This document shows, piece after piece, positions 60,030-64,000 of a DNA stretch of 64,000 nucleotides. Both the position numbers and the translations under genes were made by a program. The notes under the pieces are model-generated. The model was not told where the DNA came from. It did not search any database and was given only the letters and a program-made list of their open reading frames with translations. Origin of the DNA: Holacanthus passer (taxonomy: Eukaryota > Chordata > Actinopteri > Pomacanthidae); contig JAFREQ010000091.1 in NCBI GenBank assembly GCA_025331565.1, positions 1,102,501 to 1,166,500 on the forward strand, written 5' to 3'. The first letter of the stretch is position 1. Each line of letters opens with the position of its first letter.

Positions 60030-60330
60030 AGTGGGTTACTGGCTCCTGCTAACATGATTAGTGGAGATTCATTTCGAAGGTGGCCATAATCACAGACTGG
60101 AAGCCCTGGGCTAATCTGCCGATGGCTGTGGATGAAAACACAGAGGTGATTGAAAATGCTATAAATGGGAGGAGGGATAGGGGCAATGATCTAATCAGTT
60201 ACTGGGTGGCCTCTTTCATCCGACAGTGGCTCAGACCAGCTAATTTTCAGTCCAATGTAATATTGGATGGAAAATTTAAAACAAATTACAAGGAACAGAT
60301 GTGCTTTGATATTTCACCTGTATAATGTAC
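60030..60330. promoter_or_regulatory. Candidate conserved non-coding element B
   Basis: Contains 'gctaacatgattagtggag', 'gaaggtggccataatcacag' and 'gactggaagccctgggctaa', colinear with element A. The frame from 60080 to 60325 is open for 81 codons (starting MAIITDWKPW), but the encoded sequence has no known domain. The matching part of A is not open in the same way, so a non-coding role is favoured. Confidence 0.4.
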
Positions 60331-60729
60331 AAATAATGAGAATGGGGGCTCATAAATCCTCTAAATGTAAATGTCCTGTAAAATCTCTCAACTTCTCACT
60401 TGATACTAATGTACTGATACATTCTTTATTTCAGATTTGTGGTCATCTACCAGCCCATTAGACATAGTAGTGCCATCTTTTCTGAAAAAAAAAAAAAAAA
60501 AGACAGTTACTGAAAACATTGGTTCCAGCCTGCAGTATTAAATTATGGATGACGTTTGTTTGTTTGCTGTATCTCTGACTTCTTAAGCAGGCTACTACTT
60601 CACCTTTTACTGAAAAATTAATTTGATGCTTCATTTTCTCAAAAATGATGCTTCATTTTCTCAAAAAGTACAAATGTGCAAACTCCCATTCCTGTCAAAA
60701 TCTGCCAGATAAAGGGGTATCTGTGCAGT
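60331..60729. other. No gene; A-run and 22-bp duplication
   Basis: A17 run at about 60485-60501. The short tandem duplication at 60625-60668 lies inside. Confidence 0.5.
60625..60668. repeat. 22-bp tandem duplication
   Basis: GATGCTTCATTTTCTCAAAA is repeated at 60625 and 60647; 21 of 22 positions agree. Confidence 0.9.
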
Positions 60730-61400
60730 CTCCATGTGTGGAAAACACTAATATTTTCGATCATTTCCAATCTGCTTTCTGCAGACGGCACTCAGCAGAG
60801 AGCAGCCCTCTTTATTGCACAAACAACATTGTGATGGTGGTAAAAAAAAATGTTCTGTGGTGGTTCTGCTTGATATCAGTGCTGCATTTGACACTATTCA
60901 TCATGATATTGTACTGAACTGGCTCAGTAGACCAGGATATCTGGCAACGTAGTTTAATTCTTATCTCTACATTACATTACATTCATTCAGAAGAGACTTT
61001 TGCCCAAAGCAACTGACAGTAAGTGCAACATGTCATCAAAGGTTATTATTGCATCACTTCCAGCCAAAAGAAGTAAGGGCATATTCAATGCAGCAGCATT
61101 TTTAGGAAATGAAATACAAGTGCTAGCATGGAGTTCCTTCCACCATTGTAGGACCATAAATATTTCCACTTCTGCTCTTTTGTGTGGTGTGCCCCAGGGA
61201 TCAATTATGGTTCCAATCATGTTCTGTGTACATGCTCCCCTTAGGCCCTTAAGTTATCTTATCTTGCATCATTGTTATCCTGATAACAGCCACACATCTT
61301 ATTGAATCTTAATCACCCCCTCTGTTGTTAGACACAAAAACTTTCTTTTTGCGATAAAACAATGGATGAATTGCAGTTTTGTGCAACTTCACAAAAGAAG
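60730..61400 (+). pseudogene. L2-clade LINE reverse transcriptase pseudogene
   Basis: + strand translation, with frameshifts, gives FDHFQSAFCRRHSAESSPLY, then LLDISAAFDTIHHDIVLNWL (RT motif A with its catalytic Asp). After an insertion come SALLCGVPQGSIMVPIMF (GVPQGS block) and HCYPDNS, where an active element would have Y-A-D-D, so the catalytic pair is destroyed. IKQWMNCSFVQL near 61353 corresponds to the 'IKxWMxxNFLxLN' block. Order is that of L2/Maui RT domains. Endonuclease and C-terminus are missing. Confidence 0.82.
60971..61130 (-). mobile_element. L2-tail element nested in the L2 pseudogene
   Basis: On the minus strand it ends 'gttgctttgggcaaaagtctcttctgaatgaatgtaatgtaatgt', a decayed L2/UnaL2 3' hairpin plus (TAATG)n tail. 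It sits exactly between the RT segments ..FNSYLY and SFHHC.. that are contiguous in L2 proteins. Confidence 0.7.
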
Positions 61401-62142
61401 CCATAGATCAGACATTACATGAGTTTTAGCCTCTCTCTGTTAGCTCTCATCATGTTTAGGATTGATGTCAGAATGTTACACAACCTTACATGGTGAGGCT
61501 CTTGCATACAAAAATGATGTTGTGCCCTCTCACCACTTTGAGGAGCCCTGGAAACTTTAGAGCAATGACTTCTTTCTGTTCCAAGATCAGTGTAATCATT
61601 ATTAAGGTTAATCAAGGCCTTTTCTTGATCTTACTGGGTTGTGGTTCCTACCACTTACATTATGTCACACTGTAGTGTGGTTCTCTATACCAGCAGCTTT
61701 TAAGGCAATTTTCCACTGTTAAAAACCACACAAAAATTATGTTTAAAACAATATCTAAGTTAAAAATATTTTATTATAACCTAGTTTGAACTGTGTTTCT
61801 CATACAAACAGGAGAAAGTGTGTCCAGTATGTGCTGTTGTAAAACAAGTCAGTCATTGTGGACCAACCTGCCCATAACTGTCTCAGCAACACTCAATCAG
61901 CATTTTCAGCTGACATCTCAACCACTCTGATATAATTATCGTTGATGAAGATGGAGATTTCTTTCTTGTATATGTGGTGCTGTCTGAGAGTCCTGCATAG
62001 TATAACGTGACGCCCCTTCACCTCTTACCAATGCTGATACTATACTAGTGAATGAGTGACAACTTATCCAAGTGGTAAAGATGTGGTGTTGACACAGAGG
62101 GCCATGAAATAGAAAGTACATACTGTTTCATCTCAGGAATGT

Positions 62143-62174
62143 GAGACAGGCAGAAAGACAGACAGACAGACAGG
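62143..62174. repeat. (GACA)n microsatellite
   Basis: 'agacagacagacagacagacagg'-type repeat. Confidence 0.85.
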
Positions 62175-63689
62175 TTAATGAACTGTCAGTACAGTGTCCT
62201 CCAGTAGTTGACATCTGTATGAGTGACACCCACCTACTGTGCTCCTTAGCAGACCAGCTGACTAGAAGAAGAAAAGCCAGTAGTAGAACAAAGTAGAATC
62301 ACAACAAGCAGATTTGTCATATTTTATGACCATATAATACTTTGTATGTCAACTTTCCAAAGAATTTTGCTAGATTGTTCTTAGTTCTGCTGCACTGGAA
62401 CCAAGCAAACGTTTTTTTCTCGCTTTGACACATGCAACCTCCAGCTACATGAGTGGTGCAGGATTTAAGAGAAAAAGGATAACATCGTATTAAAACCTAT
62501 CTCTTTCGATCTGTAATCTGTGCCAGTTTACTTTGCTGTGATTCCACTGGGAACAACTCGCTGAGACAGGTTTGCACACGCACCTGCTAATCAAGGTAAT
62601 TTGTATTTTTCTAACACATTAAAGCTCCTTGAGAACAGAATTAAAGGGCTGTTACTATCACCTCATTGTATTCACTGCTGCAGCTGCCAGCAAATAAACA
62701 TACTTGTCTAAGTAACAGTTAACATTTCGATAATGAGTCTCACTATGTAGCTTTCAGTTGTTTTAAAAGAAGTGTTTTCACACAGATTAAATACAAAGAA
62801 CATTGTTCAAAACACCTCTAAAAGTCTGAAGTCTTCACCATTATTTGCCTCCTCATCTCATTTCAAGTTATCTTGTGACAGCACAGACAGATTCTGTTCA
62901 GCTCATGACAAAACAGCTCAGACATTTCCCCCCTCTCCTTCTTTAACAACCCACTTTCATTTCCACTTTTATTTCTCTCAAAGCAAGCACTTGACTTGAA
63001 GCATCACTCCGTGGGTGTAAATCAAGGTCCGACGCCGGTTGCAGGCTGTTACAGGTGTCTGCACTCATCAGGTCAGTGCTTCAAGCTGGCAGTACTCAAA
63101 AGCTCAAATCAAATGTCATGTCTATTAGTGTGGAAATGATACTGAAAGGAAGAACAGGTGAAGCCTTCATAACAGTACAATTCACAAAAATCAATGCACA
63201 CGTCTATACTGCCTTTTCTTGAAAGGCTTTTTGTGGGAGAGAAAATTAATGGATGAGTCTACATTTTTCTTGCCATCAATAAATGCCATGGGTATAATAA
63301 TGGTCCGCCAAGATCAACTGCTCATCCACTATCTCTTTTTGCAGTGTTATACCTTCAACTGGGGGCGAGCAGAAAGCACACTTTCAACAGAGCACTGAAA
63401 AATTGGAACATTTTTTGGAAGTGTTTTCTATCAGTATATTTTGGTATTATAAGAGTAAAGACACGAATTAGGACTAACTGGTTTGCCAAATGGATGTCAG
63501 GTAAACTCGACCACCTCCATACAGAGCATTTGAGAGTAAATAAAGGCTCATTCTTTCCATTACATTTCTGAAAGAGCCAGTCTCTCTCTGTATAGTACAG
63601 GATGTGATGGATGGAAGACTGAGATTGAGATTGTTAACCATGCAGCAGCTCTGGCAAGACCGAGTGTGAAAACTGATGATAGAGCTGGC

Positions 63690-63722
63690 CAACACACACA
63701 CATGCACACACAAACACACACA
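63690..63722. repeat. (CA)n microsatellite
   Basis: Interrupted CA repeat, 'aacacacacacatgcacaca'. Confidence 0.85.
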
Positions 63723-64000
63723 AGCTAAGGGCTGATCTAGGGTGCAGCTACCAACTCTAAGTAATTGCTCTTGGAGAGTTGTGCGGTAACCCACAATGAA
63801 AACATTCGCAGCCAGCAGGGCCCGAAGGCAAGAAGGAGAGGAATGAATTTATTGTTGAGGCTTAAGAGTGATAAATAACAGCTGCACAGGAAGGAGGACA
63901 GGGAGAAATTTGTGATGGAGGGAAGACTTGTTCTTCTGTAAAATCGGACCAACAGTGGAGATTGTCATTCAGCCGCACTCATGCCACTCGCCAAATGTCA

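Larger units (their letters stand above)
61401..64000. other. No gene seen; microsatellites
   Basis: Non-coding. (GACA)n near 62143-62174 and (CA)n-rich 63690-63722. 62570-62700 ('gctaatcaaggtaatttgta', 'ttaaagctccttgagaacag') looks complex enough to be a conserved element, but this is only an impression. Confidence 0.45.

Noticed and set aside
1..64000. The many open frames of 60-140 codons on both strands
   Set aside because: Nearly all lack motifs, overlap repeats or occur in several frames at once. They are expected by chance in 64 kb of AT-rich DNA, so none is called as a gene without further support.
1..64000. CRISPR arrays, operons, phage or plasmid features
   Set aside because: The sequence is plainly vertebrate nuclear DNA. 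The spaced repeats found are microsatellites or transposon parts.

Overview
The window looks like nuclear DNA of a ray-finned fish, probably a percomorph teleost (inference). It is AT-rich and carries V-SINE-type SINEs, L2/UnaL2-type 3' tails, hAT, Tc1, Harbinger and P-element remnants, solo LTRs, and (CA)n and (GACA)n microsatellites. No intact protein-coding gene can be supported. The only gene I consider functional is a tRNA-Ser(UGA) at 9949-10030. Most of the window reads as intergenic or intronic DNA with many mobile-element fossils. There are no operons, CRISPR arrays or prokaryotic signals.

Region by region. 1-6.4 kb holds a decayed SGNH-hydrolase fragment, a 772-bp solo LTR with a 5-bp target duplication, and two inverted repeats. 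6.4-11.7 kb is the best-resolved part. It is a minus-strand P-element/THAP9-like transposase pseudogene into which a solo LTR (6960-7527, duplication TACTC) and a 1305-bp hAT element (8114-9418, duplication CCTAAGGA) were inserted. Removing each insert with one duplication copy rejoins the transposase codons in frame. The tRNA lies in a non-coding gap of that pseudogene, and a full-length V-SINE with a 12-bp duplication sits just beyond its 5' side. 13-15.4 kb has a palindrome, a hAT-like fragment, a TTAA-flanked MITE and another LTR copy. 18.9-21.9 kb is a transposon graveyard with a Tc1-like end cut by a hAT, a second unrelated hAT, and a common fish repeat.

22-44 kb is sparse. It holds two weak exon candidates (25.7 and 28.6 kb), a SINE with an L2-type tail, a fourth LTR copy, a MITE and a perfect 22-bp inverted repeat at 39163-39211. 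44.7-49.8 kb has LINE tails, a truncated V-SINE, a tandemly organised fish repeat and a PIF/Harbinger transposase pseudogene that keeps its D, D and E motifs. 51-64 kb has fewer repeats. It contains three homeodomain-motif-rich blocks that resemble conserved non-coding elements, two of which (58.1 and 60.05 kb) look like diverged copies of each other. Between and beyond them are a LINE RNase H/C-terminal fossil and an L2 reverse-transcriptase fossil that is itself split by a smaller insertion.

Family assignments were made by eye from remembered consensus patterns and translation. No database search was run. Exact family names are given only where the structure supports them.
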